Assembly: GCF_902506505.1 (NCBI RefSeq) | Contig: NZ_LR733406.1 | Coordinates: forward strand, 2,008,117-2,072,116 | DNA length: 64,000 nucleotides | Source of the DNA: Pseudomonas sp. 8AS | Lineage (GTDB): Bacteria > Pseudomonadota > Gammaproteobacteria > Pseudomonadales > Pseudomonadaceae | Direction: 5' to 3' | In this document: in pieces, positions 47,414 through 58,313 of the stretch | How positions within the stretch are numbered: the stretch's first letter is position 1 | Layout of the letters: each line of letters starts with the position of its first letter | Made by a program: the position numbers and the translations under genes | The notes under the pieces: generated by a model | Told to the model about the DNA's origin: nothing | What the model saw: the letters and a program-made list of their open reading frames with translations, nothing else | Databases searched by the model: none

Positions 47414-48556
47414 TCAATAAAGCCCGTGGCTGTTCTGTTCGATCTGGCCGGTGGTGACCTTGCCCCACATCTTCGCGTAGCACCACAGGGTGTAGACGAG
47501 GATCAGCGGGACGAAGATGCAGGCCGCGACGAACATGATGCCCAGGGTCTTGTGGCTGGATACCGCGTCCCACAGGGTCAGGCTGGAGTTCAGGTCCAGG
47601 CTCGACGGCATGATGAAGGGAAACATGGCGAAGCCGGCGGTGCACAGGGTGCCGCTGATGGCCAGGCTGGAGCCGAGGAAGGCCCAGGCGCCACGCTTGC
47701 CGGTGGCGGCTGCCAGGGCCAGGACGCCACCCAGAATGCCGGTCAGCGGGGCCAGCTTGGTCAGAGGGTAGCTGGCATAGTTGGCCAGCCAGCCGGCGTT
47801 GTCGTGCAGCACGCTCTTGCCCAGCGGGTTGATTGCCGCATTGGGGTCGAGGCCGGCGGCCAGGGTGTAGCCCTGGATGCCGCCCAGCCACAACCAGGCA
47901 CCGGCGCCGATGAAGGCGCTCAGGTAGATCAGGGCCGTTAGCTGCGCGGCACGCTGGCTACGCCGGGCGATGTCGCCTTCGGTGCGCATCATCAGCCAGG
48001 TGGCGCCGTGCAGCATGAGCATGCTCAGGCTGACCACCCCGGCGAGCAGGCCGAAGGGGCTGAGCAGCTGCCAGAAACTACCGTGGTAGCTGACCCGCAG
48101 GGTCTCGTCGAACTGGAAGGGCACGCCCAGCAGCAGGTTGCCGAAGGCCACGCCGAACACCAGCGACGGCACCAGACCGCCGACGAACAGGCCCCAGTCC
48201 CAGCTGCTGCGCCAGCGGGTGTTTTCCAGCTTGCTGCGGTAGTCGAAGCCGACCGGACGCACGAACAGGGCAAACAGCACCAGCAGCATGGCCCAGTAGA
48301 AGCCGGAGAACGAGGCGGCATACACCAGTGGCCAGGCGGCGAACAGGGCGCCACCGGCGGTGATCAGCCAGACCTGGTTGCCGTCCCAGTGCGGGGCGAT
48401 GGTGTTGATCACCACTCGGCGCTCCTGGTCGGTGCGGCCGACGAAGGGCAGCAGGGCGGCGGCGCCGAGGTCGAAGCCGTCGGTCAGGGCGAAGCCGATC
48501 AGCAGGACGCCGACCAGCACCCACCAGATCAGCTTGAGGCTTTCATAGTCGAACAT
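47414..48556 (-). CDS. cydB: Cytochrome bd ubiquinol oxidase subunit II CydB
   Basis: 380 residues with about eight or nine helices. Family signatures: LIWWVLVGVLLIGFALTDGF with DLGAAALLPFVGR, APHWDGNQVWLI, and GFDYRSKLENTRWR. It pairs with CydA in the quinol oxidase. Located 10 bases after cydA on the minus strand; followed by cydX. Confidence 0.96.
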   Translation of the reverse strand: MFDYESLKLIWWVLVGVLLIGFALTDGFDLGAAALLPFVGRTDQERRVVINTIAPHWDGNQVWLITAGGALFAAWPLVYAASFSGFYWAMLLVLFALFVRPVGFDYRSKLENTRWRSSWDWGLFVGGLVPSLVFGVAFGNLLLGVPFQFDETLRVSYHGSFWQLLSPFGLLAGVVSLSMLMLHGATWLMMRTEGDIARRSQRAAQLTALIYLSAFIGAGAWLWLGGIQGYTLAAGLDPNAAINPLGKSVLHDNAGWLANYASYPLTKLAPLTGILGGVLALAAATGKRGAWAFLGSSLAISGTLCTAGFAMFPFIMPSSLDLNSSLTLWDAVSSHKTLGIMFVAACIFVPLILVYTLWCYAKMWGKVTTGQIEQNSHGLY

Positions 48557-48566
48557 GGCGATCTCC

Positions 48567-50132
48567 TCAGGCCTGGGCCGGCTGTAGCTGTTCGAAGTGG
48601 TAGCGGCCGGTGTGCAGGCTGCTCGGGCCCAGGCGGGCGAACTTGATCATCAGGTACATCTCGATCACCAGCAGCAGGCTGTAGAAGGCGATCAGGGCGA
48701 TCAGCGAACCCCATACATCGCCGGCGGACACGCTGGAGGTGGACAAGTGGGTCGGCAGCACCTCGCCGATCGACCAGGGCTGGCGGCCGTGTTCGGCCAC
48801 GTACCAGCCGGTCTGCGCGGCGATCCAGGGCAGCGGCAGGCTGAGCAGTGCCCACTTCAGCAGCCAGGGTTTGCGCTCCTCGTTCTTGCGCGCCGAGGCC
48901 CAGAAGGCGCAGGCGAACAGGGCCAGCATGAGGAAGCCGGAGGCGACCATGATGCGGAAGGTCCAGAACAGGCTGAACACGTTGGGGATGGTGTCCAGCG
49001 CGGCCTGCTTGATCTGCGCGTCCGTGGCATCGACCACCCTGGCGGTGTATTTCTTCAGCAGCAGGCCGTAGCCGAGGTCCTGCTTGACCGCGTTGAAGGC
49101 GGCGATGCTGGCCTCGCTCTTGTCGCCGCCACGCAGCTGTTCGAGCAGGGCATAGGCCTGCATGCCGCTGCGGATGCGCACTTCGTGCTCGGTAATCAGC
49201 TGCTTGATGCCCTTGACCTCGGTATCCAGCGAGCGGGTGGCGATCAGGCCGAGCGCGTAGGGGATCTTCACCGCGTAGTCGGTGCGCATCTCCTCCTGGT
49301 TGGGCAGGCCGAACAGGGTGAAGCCGGCCGGGGCGGGGTGGGTTTCCCACTCGGCCTCGATGGCAGCCAGCTTGGTCTTCTGCACGTCGCCGATCTCGTA
49401 GCCGGATTCGTCACCCAGCACGATCACCGAGAGGATCGAGGCCAGGCCGAAGGCCGAAGCGATGGCGAAGGAGCGGCGGGCAAAACCCTGGTCGCGCTTC
49501 TTCAGCAGGTAGTAGCTGGAGATGGCCAGGACGAAGATCGCCCCGGTGACATAGCCGGCGGCCACGGTATGGACGAACTTGACCTGCGCCACCGGGTTGA
49601 ACAGCAGGGCGCCGAAGTCGGTCAGCTCCATGCGCATGGTCTCGAAGTTGAACTCGGCGCCCACCGGGTTCTGCATCCAGCCGTTGGCAATCAGGATCCA
49701 CAGCGCCGACATGTTCGAGCCGATGGCCACCAGCCAGGTGACGGCCAGGTGCTGCACCCTGGACAGGCGATCCCAGCCGAAGAAGAACAGGCCGATGAAG
49801 GTCGATTCGAGGAAGAACGCCATCAGGCCCTCGATGGCCAGCGGCGCGCCGAAGATGTCACCGACATAGTGGCTGTAGTAGGCCCAGTTGGTGCCGAACT
49901 GGAACTCCATGGTCAGCCCGGTGGTGACGCCGAGGGCGAAGTTGATGCCGAACAGCTTGCCCCAGAACTTGACCATGTCCTTGTAGACCTGCTTGCCGGT
50001 CATCACGTAGACCGACTCCATGATCGCCAGCAGGAAGGCCAGGCCCAGGGTCAGCGGCACGAACAGGAAGTGGTACATCGCGGTCATGGCGAACTGCAGG
50101 CGTGACAGGTCGACGACTGTTTCCGAGATCAT
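48567..50132 (-). CDS. cydA: Cytochrome bd-I ubiquinol oxidase subunit I CydA
   Basis: 521 residues, the haem b558/b595/d subunit. Haem ligand His21 in MYHFLFVPL, the His in [11 protein letters not shown], and the GRQPW motif ([11 protein letters not shown]) are present. The Q-loop is long (roughly residues 255-380 hydrophilic), so this is the E. coli bd-I kind rather than the short-loop cyanide-insensitive CioA. Start ATG 50132 overlaps cydP by 4 bases; the open frame continues upstream but is not conserved. Confidence 0.96.
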   Translation of the reverse strand: MISETVVDLSRLQFAMTAMYHFLFVPLTLGLAFLLAIMESVYVMTGKQVYKDMVKFWGKLFGINFALGVTTGLTMEFQFGTNWAYYSHYVGDIFGAPLAIEGLMAFFLESTFIGLFFFGWDRLSRVQHLAVTWLVAIGSNMSALWILIANGWMQNPVGAEFNFETMRMELTDFGALLFNPVAQVKFVHTVAAGYVTGAIFVLAISSYYLLKKRDQGFARRSFAIASAFGLASILSVIVLGDESGYEIGDVQKTKLAAIEAEWETHPAPAGFTLFGLPNQEEMRTDYAVKIPYALGLIATRSLDTEVKGIKQLITEHEVRIRSGMQAYALLEQLRGGDKSEASIAAFNAVKQDLGYGLLLKKYTARVVDATDAQIKQAALDTIPNVFSLFWTFRIMVASGFLMLALFACAFWASARKNEERKPWLLKWALLSLPLPWIAAQTGWYVAEHGRQPWSIGEVLPTHLSTSSVSAGDVWGSLIALIAFYSLLLVIEMYLMIKFARLGPSSLHTGRYHFEQLQPAQA

Positions 50133-50338
50133 CTCGGTGTCTCCTCGGTGCGTTGGGATTCGCTGCTGGCGTTGCCCAGCAGGTGATTGGCGACACGGTT
50201 CAGGCCGTCTTCGGGCACGGTGGGTGCGTCGAACCAGATGGCTTTGATGGCGAACAGCAGGGCCAGCTTGATCAGTAGGATCGCGGCAATTTCGCGGACC
50301 AGCGCAATGCGCCAGATGGACGGCTGGATGGCCTTCAT
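50129..50338 (-). CDS. cydP: Cytochrome oxidase small subunit CydP
   Basis: 69 residues with one transmembrane helix ([23 protein letters not shown] region, about 14-36) and a polar C-terminal tail with [10 protein letters not shown]. It matches the small family called CydP, found just before cydA in pseudomonads. It overlaps cydA by 4 bases and is the first gene of the cyd operon. Confidence 0.82.
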   Translation of the reverse strand: MKAIQPSIWRIALVREIAAILLIKLALLFAIKAIWFDAPTVPEDGLNRVANHLLGNASSESQRTEETPR

Positions 50339-50391
50339 GCGGATACCCCGTGGAGTATGCTTGTAGCCTGGCCATAGTAACGTATTAGCGT

Positions 50392-50405
50392 TCGATCTTG
50401 ATCAA
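50392..50405 (-). promoter_or_regulatory. Anr/FNR-type box before the cyd operon
   Basis: TCGAT-CTTG-ATCAA matches TTGAT-N4-ATCAA at 9 of 10 informative positions (one mismatch), about 54-67 bases upstream of cydP. anr itself is encoded 1 kb away. The exact spacing to a -10 element could not be fixed. Confidence 0.7.
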
Positions 50406-50457
50406 ACGCTCGTTACTCTCGGGCGTGGCGCAGTGTCGCAGTATGGGCGGGGAAGAT

Positions 50458-51006
50458 TTACCGCTCGCCGAGTTCGAAGGCGGTCAGGCAGAACACGGCG
50501 ATGCCGCTGTCCTGCAGCTTCTGCGAGCCGCCCAGTTCGGGCAGGTCGATGATCGCCGCGGCTTCGTGGACTTTGGCGCCCATGCGCCGGACCAGGCGGG
50601 CGGCGGCGAGCAGGGTGCCGCCGGTGGCGATCAGGTCATCGAAGATCAGCACCGAGTCGCCTTCGCACAGGCTGTCGGCCTGCACTTGCAGCAGCGCCTC
50701 GCCGTATTCGGTCTGGTAGCTCTCGCTCAGCACCTCGGACGGCAGCTTGCCCTGCTTGCGAAACAGGATCAGCGGCTTGTTCAGCTCGTAGGCGATGATC
50801 GAGCCGATCAGGAAGCCGCGCGCATCCATGGCCGCGATGTGGCTGAAGTCGTTCTCCACATAGCGCTGGATGAAGCTGTCGGCGACCATGCGCAGGGCGC
50901 GCGGCGACTGGAAAATCGGGGTGATGTCGCGAAACACCACGCCCGGCTTGGGGAAGTCCGGCACCGGGCGGATCAGGGATTTGATGCTGAATTCATCGAA
51001 GATCAT
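50458..51006 (-). CDS. apt: Adenine phosphoribosyltransferase
   Basis: 182 residues. Apt converts adenine and PRPP to AMP. Signatures: [15 protein letters not shown], the PRPP-binding loop [13 protein letters not shown], and [12 protein letters not shown]. Start ATG 51006 gives the family N-terminus; the longer open frame is antisense-type read-through of anr. It lies 35 bases downstream of anr on the same strand and is probably cotranscribed with it. Confidence 0.95.
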   Translation of the reverse strand: MIFDEFSIKSLIRPVPDFPKPGVVFRDITPIFQSPRALRMVADSFIQRYVENDFSHIAAMDARGFLIGSIIAYELNKPLILFRKQGKLPSEVLSESYQTEYGEALLQVQADSLCEGDSVLIFDDLIATGGTLLAAARLVRRMGAKVHEAAAIIDLPELGGSQKLQDSGIAVFCLTAFELGER

Positions 51007-51041
51007 CGTCAGATTCCTGTCGGCCGGTTTTGTGCGGGGTA

Positions 51042-51776
51042 TCAGCTGTCCACGTTGCCGCCTGCCAGGGCGCACAGCTCGATCGGGTCGAGGATGTGCA
51101 CTTCCTTGCCTTCGGCGGCGAGCAGGCCGTTCTGCTGGAAGCGGGTGAACACCCGCGAGACGGTTTCCACCGCCAGGCCCAGGTAGTTGCCGACCTCGTT
51201 GCGCGACATGGCCAGGCGGAACTGGTTGGGCGAGAAGCCGCGGGCACGGAAGCGCGCGGACAGGTTGACCAGGAAGGTGGCGATGCGCTCGTCGGCGGTC
51301 TTCTTCGACAGCAGCATCATCATCTGCTGGTCGTCGCGGATTTCCCGGCTCATCACCCGCATCAGCTGGCGGCGCAGCTGCGGCAGCTGCACGGACAGTT
51401 CGTCCAGGCGCTCGAAGGGGATTTCGCAGACCGAGGTGGTTTCCAGCGCCTGGGCGGAAACCGGGTACAGCTCGGTATCCATGCCGGACAGGCCGACCAG
51501 CTCGCTGGGCAGGTGGAAGCCGGTGATCTGCTCCTCGCCGCCGTCGCTCAGGCTGAAGGTCTTCAGCGCGCCGGCGCGCACGGCGAATACCGAGGCGAAG
51601 GCATCGCCCTGGCGGAACAGGAACTCGCCCTTCTTCAGCGGGCGACCGCGTTTGACGATCTCGTCGAGGGCATCCATGTCCTCCAGGTTCAGTGACAGCG
51701 GGAGGCACAGCGCCGCCAGACTGCAATCCTTGCAATGGGCCTGGTGCGGGGTGTGCACCTTGATGGTCTCGGGCAT
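51042..51776 (-). CDS. anr: Anaerobic transcriptional regulator Anr (FNR family)
   Basis: 244 residues. The [4Fe-4S] ligands are present: Cys15, Cys18, Cys24 in [11 protein letters not shown] and Cys117 in TSVCEIPF. A cyclic-nucleotide-binding-like domain (about 30-150) is followed by the CRP-type HTH with recognition helix ETVSRVF, the E--SR pattern that reads TTGAT half-sites. It is the master switch for low-oxygen respiration and probably acts on cydP-cydABX, hemN and the cco genes nearby. ATG 51776 chosen by family length. Confidence 0.96.
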   Translation of the reverse strand: MPETIKVHTPHQAHCKDCSLAALCLPLSLNLEDMDALDEIVKRGRPLKKGEFLFRQGDAFASVFAVRAGALKTFSLSDGGEEQITGFHLPSELVGLSGMDTELYPVSAQALETTSVCEIPFERLDELSVQLPQLRRQLMRVMSREIRDDQQMMMLLSKKTADERIATFLVNLSARFRARGFSPNQFRLAMSRNEVGNYLGLAVETVSRVFTRFQQNGLLAAEGKEVHILDPIELCALAGGNVDS

Positions 51777-52076
51777 CACGGGGGGTTCCTGCTGGCTAAA
51801 CACGCATAGATGGCAAGGGTAACGCATGCCCGGTTCATCAGCCAGCCTAGAACGGTGACCTGACGGCTCGTTCAGGTTTCGACCGATAAGGCCGTCGTGC
51901 CCAGCCAGAGGAGCGCGGGTTGTTACGGATAAACCGCGCAGCGCCAGGGCTTGGCGTGGGCGCAAGGACACAGGTGCCGGTTGGCACCCAGGCCGCTGCC
52001 GGGCAAAGATAGGCGCGCCGTTGTGCGCTTTAGCCGCAGCGGCATTTTGCCCACCCCAAACAGGCCAAGGATCGGC
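51777..52076. other. Divergent region between anr and small lipoprotein gene
   Basis: 300 bases without a gene. It contains a perfect hairpin GGTGCC-GGTT-GGCACC (51973-51988) and, overlapping it, a TGGCAC-N5-CCGC sequence (51982-51996) with the GG-N10-GC spacing of sigma-54 promoters. I see no clear Anr box or sigma-70 promoter for anr. Confidence 0.5.
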
Positions 52077-52478
52077 ATGCCCCTGAAACTCTTCGTGCTA
52101 CTCGGCTGTGCCCTGCTGCTGGCAGGCTGTGAGGTGCTGTTCGTGGCCAACACCCTGGTCGGCTGCGCGATGCGCCCGGAGATGGAGATCCTGCCCCGGG
52201 AGCTGCCGGTGGCGCGGGCCGGTGAGCCCTACCGGGTGCGCATCGAGGTGGTCGACACCAGCTCGCCGCTGAGCGGCATCCATGTCGATCCCGGGCAGCC
52301 GCTGCCGGCCGGCCTGACGCTGGAGCATGCGGAGCGTGCTGCCCATGGCGTGATTGCCGGTACGCCCCTGACTCCGGGGCTGTATTCGCTGCGGATCTAT
52401 GCCGGTAGCTACGGCACCCAGTGCGTGGGCAAGAAAGTCGAGCGCTCGTACCGGCTTGAAGTGCTGGTGGCGGATTGA
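52077..52478 (+). CDS. Small lipoprotein with Ig-like/putative cadherin-type fold
   Basis: 133 residues from ATG 52077, preceded by AAGGA. Lipobox LAGC (Cys18), then a beta-rich domain of the putative-Ig kind ([52 protein letters not shown]). Two further Cys, in LVGCAMRP and TQCVGK, may pair. It is the only plus-strand gene in this part of the window. Function unknown. Confidence 0.75.
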   Translation: MPLKLFVLLGCALLLAGCEVLFVANTLVGCAMRPEMEILPRELPVARAGEPYRVRIEVVDTSSPLSGIHVDPGQPLPAGLTLEHAERAAHGVIAGTPLTPGLYSLRIYAGSYGTQCVGKKVERSYRLEVLVAD

Positions 52479-52531
52479 ACCTGCTCGGCGTCTGGCCCGG
52501 CGCGCCCCCCGCGCACCGGGCCAGCCGCCGC

Positions 52532-53914
52532 TCAGATTACCCGGGAGAACCGCTGCTGGTTCTGTTGCTCCAGATAGCGGTCGAACAGCATGCACACCGA
52601 ACGCACCAGCAGGCGGCCGGCTGGGCGCACATCGATGCCCTTGTCGCTCAGCTCGATCAGGCCGTCGCGCGCCAGTTGCTGCAACTGCGGCCAGAGGCTG
52701 GAGAAGTAGCCGCGGAAATCGATGTTGAAACGTTCTTCGATCTGCTGGAAATCCAGCTGGAATTCGCAGATCAACTGCTGGATCACCGCACGGCGGATGC
52801 GGTCGTCTTCATTGCACACCAGGCCGCGCAGGGTGGCGAGCTGGCCGTTGTCGATGCTCTGCTGGTAATTGCTCAGGTCGCTGCTGTTCTGGCAGTAGAG
52901 GTCGCCGATCTGGCTGATGGAGGACACGCCGAGGCCGATCAGGTCGCAGTGGCCGTGGGTGGTGTAGCCCTGGAAATTGCGTTGCAGGGTGCCGTCTTCC
53001 TGGGCGGTGGCCAGTTCGTCGTCGGGCAGGGCGAAGTGGTCCATGCCGATGTAGCGGTAGCCGGCGGCGGTCAGCTGCTCGATGCTGCCCTGCAGCATGG
53101 CCAGCTTGTCGGCCGGGCCGGGCAGCTCTTCGCTGTTGATCCGCCGCTGCGGCAGGAAGCGCTCCGGCAGGTGCGCGTAGTTGAACACCGACAGGCGATC
53201 CGGTTGCAGGGCGATGACTTCGGCCACGGTGCGGGCGAAGCTTTCCGGGGTCTGCTTGGGCAGGCCGTAGATCAGGTCGATGTTCACCGAGCGGAATTGC
53301 AGGGTCCGCGCGGCCTCGACGATGGCGCGGGTCTCCTCCAGGCTCTGCAGGCGGTTGATCGCCCGCTGCACGGCCGGGTCGAGGTCCTGTACGCCGAGGC
53401 TGACGCGGTTGAAACCCAGCTCGCGGAGCAGGCCCATGGTCGACCAGTCGGCCTCGCGCGGGTCGATCTCGATGCCGTAATCGCCGGAGTCGTCGTCCAG
53501 CAGGGTGAAGTGCTCGCGCAGATGGGCCATCAGCCGGCGCAGTTCGTCATGACTGAGGAAGGTCGGGGTGCCGCCGCCGAAGTGCAGCTGCTCGACCACC
53601 TGCTGGCGGTCCAGGTGGCAGGCGATGTTGGCGGCTTCCTTTTCCAGGCGCTCGACATAGGGCAGGGCGCGGCCGCGGTCCTTGGTGATCACCTTGTTGC
53701 AGGCGCAGTAGTAGCAGATGTTGGCGCAGAACGGCACGTGCACGTACAGGGACAGCGGACGCAGGGCCTTGCGGCTGTCGCGCAGGGCATGCAGCAGGTC
53801 GAACGAGCCGACATCGCTGTGAAACTGCACGGCGGTCGGGTAGGAGGTGTAGCGCGGGCCCGGCAGATCGTAGCGGCGAATCAGGTCGGTGTCCCAGCGG
53901 ATGGCGTCGAGCAT
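52532..53914 (-). CDS. hemN: Oxygen-independent coproporphyrinogen III oxidase HemN
   Basis: 460 residues, radical SAM enzyme of haem synthesis. The CX3CX2CXC cluster motif is at Cys63, Cys67, Cys70 and Cys72 (VPFCANICYYCACNK); GGGTPTFL, EIDPRE and GVQDLDP follow as in HemN. It permits haem production without oxygen for the cytochromes encoded around it. A candidate Anr box lies upstream. Confidence 0.96.
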   Translation of the reverse strand: MLDAIRWDTDLIRRYDLPGPRYTSYPTAVQFHSDVGSFDLLHALRDSRKALRPLSLYVHVPFCANICYYCACNKVITKDRGRALPYVERLEKEAANIACHLDRQQVVEQLHFGGGTPTFLSHDELRRLMAHLREHFTLLDDDSGDYGIEIDPREADWSTMGLLRELGFNRVSLGVQDLDPAVQRAINRLQSLEETRAIVEAARTLQFRSVNIDLIYGLPKQTPESFARTVAEVIALQPDRLSVFNYAHLPERFLPQRRINSEELPGPADKLAMLQGSIEQLTAAGYRYIGMDHFALPDDELATAQEDGTLQRNFQGYTTHGHCDLIGLGVSSISQIGDLYCQNSSDLSNYQQSIDNGQLATLRGLVCNEDDRIRRAVIQQLICEFQLDFQQIEERFNIDFRGYFSSLWPQLQQLARDGLIELSDKGIDVRPAGRLLVRSVCMLFDRYLEQQNQQRFSRVI

Positions 53915-53976
53915 GCGGTTGTCCCTGCAAAGGCAAGCAATGGTTGCGAGTCTAGGCAGCGCGGGGCAGACGGGTC

Positions 53977-53990
53977 TTGACCTGGATCAG
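53977..53990 (-). promoter_or_regulatory. Anr/FNR-type box before hemN
   Basis: TTGAC-CTGG-ATCAG agrees with TTGAT-N4-ATCAA at 8 of 10 positions, about 63-76 bases upstream of hemN. Anr control of hemN is known in Pseudomonas. Confidence 0.6.
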
Positions 53991-54055
53991 GGTGGCGGTG
54001 GCTGACGGCTTCGGCGGCTCGGCGCGCTGCGCAACTGTGCGCTGTGTAACGCTGC

Positions 54056-54739
54056 TCAGTGCCCCATCAGCCAGTGCTGGTGGGGGCCGGGCAGGGTCCA
54101 CAGGCCGAACAGGATGACCAGCAGGCCGCCGGCCATGCGCACGCCGCGCCGGCGCAGCAGGGCGGTCAGGCGTTCGGCGGCCATGCCGGTGGCCAGCAGC
54201 ACCGGCCAGGTGCCGAGGCCGAAGGCCAGCATTAGCAGGCCGCTGTCCAGGGCCGAGCCCTGGCTGGCCGCCCACAGCAGGGTGCTGTAGACCAGGCCGC
54301 AGGGCAGCCAGCCCCAGATTGCGCCGAGCAGCAGGGCGCGCGGCACGCTGCTGATCGGCATCAGGCGGCTGGCGATCGGCTGCAGATGGCGCCAGAGATG
54401 GCGGCCGAGGCCTTCGATGCGGGTCAGGCCGCTCCACCAGCCGGCCAGGTACAGGCCCATGGCGATCAGCAGCAGGGCGGCGATGACCCGCAGGACCATG
54501 GCCGCCGGGCTGCTGGCCACGGCCCAGCCGGCCAGGCCGATCAGCACGCCGGCAGCCGCGTAGCTGAGGATGCGGCCGAGGTTGTAGGCCAGCAGCAGGC
54601 GCAGGCGCCGGCCGCGCTGCTCGGCGGGAATGGCCAGGGTCAGGGCGCCCATCAGGCCGCCGCACATGCCCAGGCAGTGGCCGCCGCCGAGCAGGCCGAG
54701 GATCAGCGCGGAAACCAGCAGTGGCGCCAGTTCAGGCAC
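54056..54739 (-). CDS. TauE/SafE-like membrane protein in cco locus
   Basis: 227 residues starting at GTG 54739. About six hydrophobic helices; GLLGGGHCLGMCGGLMGAL near the N-terminus has His and Cys residues (GHCxGMC) suited to metal binding, and LLGAIWGWLPCGLVYS carries another Cys-containing repeat half. It is conserved between ccoS and hemN in pseudomonads and is annotated as a sulfite exporter family member, but a metal- or thiol-related role in oxidase assembly fits the context better. Start overlaps ccoS by 8 bases. Confidence 0.85.
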   Translation of the reverse strand: MPELAPLLVSALILGLLGGGHCLGMCGGLMGALTLAIPAEQRGRRLRLLLAYNLGRILSYAAAGVLIGLAGWAVASSPAAMVLRVIAALLLIAMGLYLAGWWSGLTRIEGLGRHLWRHLQPIASRLMPISSVPRALLLGAIWGWLPCGLVYSTLLWAASQGSALDSGLLMLAFGLGTWPVLLATGMAAERLTALLRRRGVRMAGGLLVILFGLWTLPGPHQHWLMGH

Positions 54740-54938
54740 GGGGTTCGTCCTGCGCCGCCGGTTTGTCGGCCTCGGCGATGCCGGCCTTGTGCTGCGGGTC
54801 TTCGTCGTCGAACAGGATGCTGTGCGCCGGGCTGTCGAGGTCGTCGTACTGGCCGTTGTCCACGGCCCAGACGAACAGCCAGATGGCGAAACCGACCAGG
54901 GCCACGGCAACCGGAATCAGGATATACAGCGCGGACAT
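54732..54938 (-). CDS. ccoS: cbb3 oxidase maturation protein CcoS
   Basis: 68 residues: one N-terminal transmembrane helix (LYILIPVAVALVGFAIWLF, about 4-22) followed by WAVDNGQYDDLDSPAHSIL, the strongly conserved CcoS segment, then an acidic tail. CcoS is needed for haem and copper insertion into CcoN. It lies 16 bases after ccoI. Confidence 0.93.
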   Translation of the reverse strand: MSALYILIPVAVALVGFAIWLFVWAVDNGQYDDLDSPAHSILFDDEDPQHKAGIAEADKPAAQDEPRA

Positions 54939-54954
54939 GGGGGCTCCGATGGGT

Positions 54955-57369
<2,415 letters not shown>

Positions 57370-57382
57370 GGGCGCGGATCGG

Positions 57383-58249
57383 TCACTCGCCGAGCCGGAC
57401 CGACTGGCCGCTGGCCAATTGTTCTTCCTCGAACAGGCGCCAGTCCTGGCCGCCTTCCTGGCCGATCAGCTCGACGAAACGACGGCCTTCGACCAGGTCC
57501 GGCATCTGCCCGAAGTAGCTGCCGTCGCCCTGCAGTTGCAGGATCACCCGGCGATCGCGCTCGGGCTGGGTCGGCGAGATCAGGTTGAGCACCAGCTGCG
57601 GCGGGTTGCTGTAGCCCTGCAGTTGCAGGTTGGCGGTGCCCTTGTCGTTGTCCAGCACTAGGCTGGCCTTGAGCTTGAGGCGGCTGGCCAGGTTCTCGCG
57701 CTCCAGCGAGGTGTTGATGCCCTTGCCGACGTCGTAATAGTTGTCGGCGATCAGGCCCGGCGGGTTCTTGGTCGCGATCACCAGCATGGTGGTGCCGAGG
57801 GTGATGGACATGCCGAGAATGCCGAGGATGAACCAGGGCCAGAACTGCTTGTACCAGACGCTGTGGTAGGGCTGGGTTGGCGGCAGTTCGCTCGGGGCGA
57901 TGGCAAGTACCGCATTTTCCGGCGATGCGGCCTGCAGGCGGCGCAGCAGGGCGAAGCCGCGGCGTTGCAGGTTGGCTGCCTGCCACTGGTTGCCCTTGAA
58001 TCCGACCAGGCAGAACAGCGGCAGCTGCACGGCGGCGATCAGCAGGGGCTTGGTCTGCGCCAGGCTGTCCGGCAGCTGGAAAACCAGCAGCACCAGTAAC
58101 GGAGTCAGCAGCAACAGCCCCAACGCCAGCCACCAGAGCTGCTTGTATAGCGCCCAGATCAGGCCAAAGCACAGGCCCGGCCAGGAGAAGCCCGTCTTGA
58201 CGGCCTCTAGGCCGTGGGCGGGGTGGTGGAAAACGTCAAAGCTCTTCAT
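57383..58249 (-). CDS. ccoH: CcoH (FixH) fused to N-terminal DUF2628-like membrane domain
   Basis: 288 residues, against about 160-180 for usual CcoH. Residues about 129-288 are FixH: WYKQFWPWFILGILGMSITL helix, NYYDVGKGINTSLERE, and a beta-rich periplasmic part. Residues 1-105 instead show FHHPAHGLEAVKTGFSWPGL, GLIWALYKQLWWLAL and FKGNQWQAANLQRRGF, the pattern of the DUF2628 family, with two to three extra helices. The frame is continuous with no good internal start, so it looks like a real fusion. It lies 13 bases upstream of ccoI. CcoH assists CcoP/CcoN assembly. Confidence 0.85.
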   Translation of the reverse strand: MKSFDVFHHPAHGLEAVKTGFSWPGLCFGLIWALYKQLWWLALGLLLLTPLLVLLVFQLPDSLAQTKPLLIAAVQLPLFCLVGFKGNQWQAANLQRRGFALLRRLQAASPENAVLAIAPSELPPTQPYHSVWYKQFWPWFILGILGMSITLGTTMLVIATKNPPGLIADNYYDVGKGINTSLERENLASRLKLKASLVLDNDKGTANLQLQGYSNPPQLVLNLISPTQPERDRRVILQLQGDGSYFGQMPDLVEGRRFVELIGQEGGQDWRLFEEEQLASGQSVRLGE

Positions 58250-58274
58250 CGACTGCCTTACTGAGTGGGGATCG

Positions 58275-58304
58275 CCTGCCGGTCCGCTTGAGCGGGCCGG
58301 CAGG
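58275..58304. terminator. Hairpin between ccoG and ccoH
   Basis: Arms CCTGCCGG (58275-58282) and CCGGCAGG (58297-58304), with inner CCGC / GCGG. There is no T run on the minus strand; it may lower read-through from ccoG or set 3' ends. Confidence 0.5.
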
Positions 58305-58313
58305 GTTCAACGG

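Noticed and set aside
50133..50375. Long N-terminal extension of CydA
   Set aside because: The region encodes CydP in another frame, and CydA homologues begin at the ATG at 50132.
52475..53980. 501-codon plus-strand frame antisense to hemN
   Set aside because: No motif, and the minus strand has the complete radical SAM signature of HemN.
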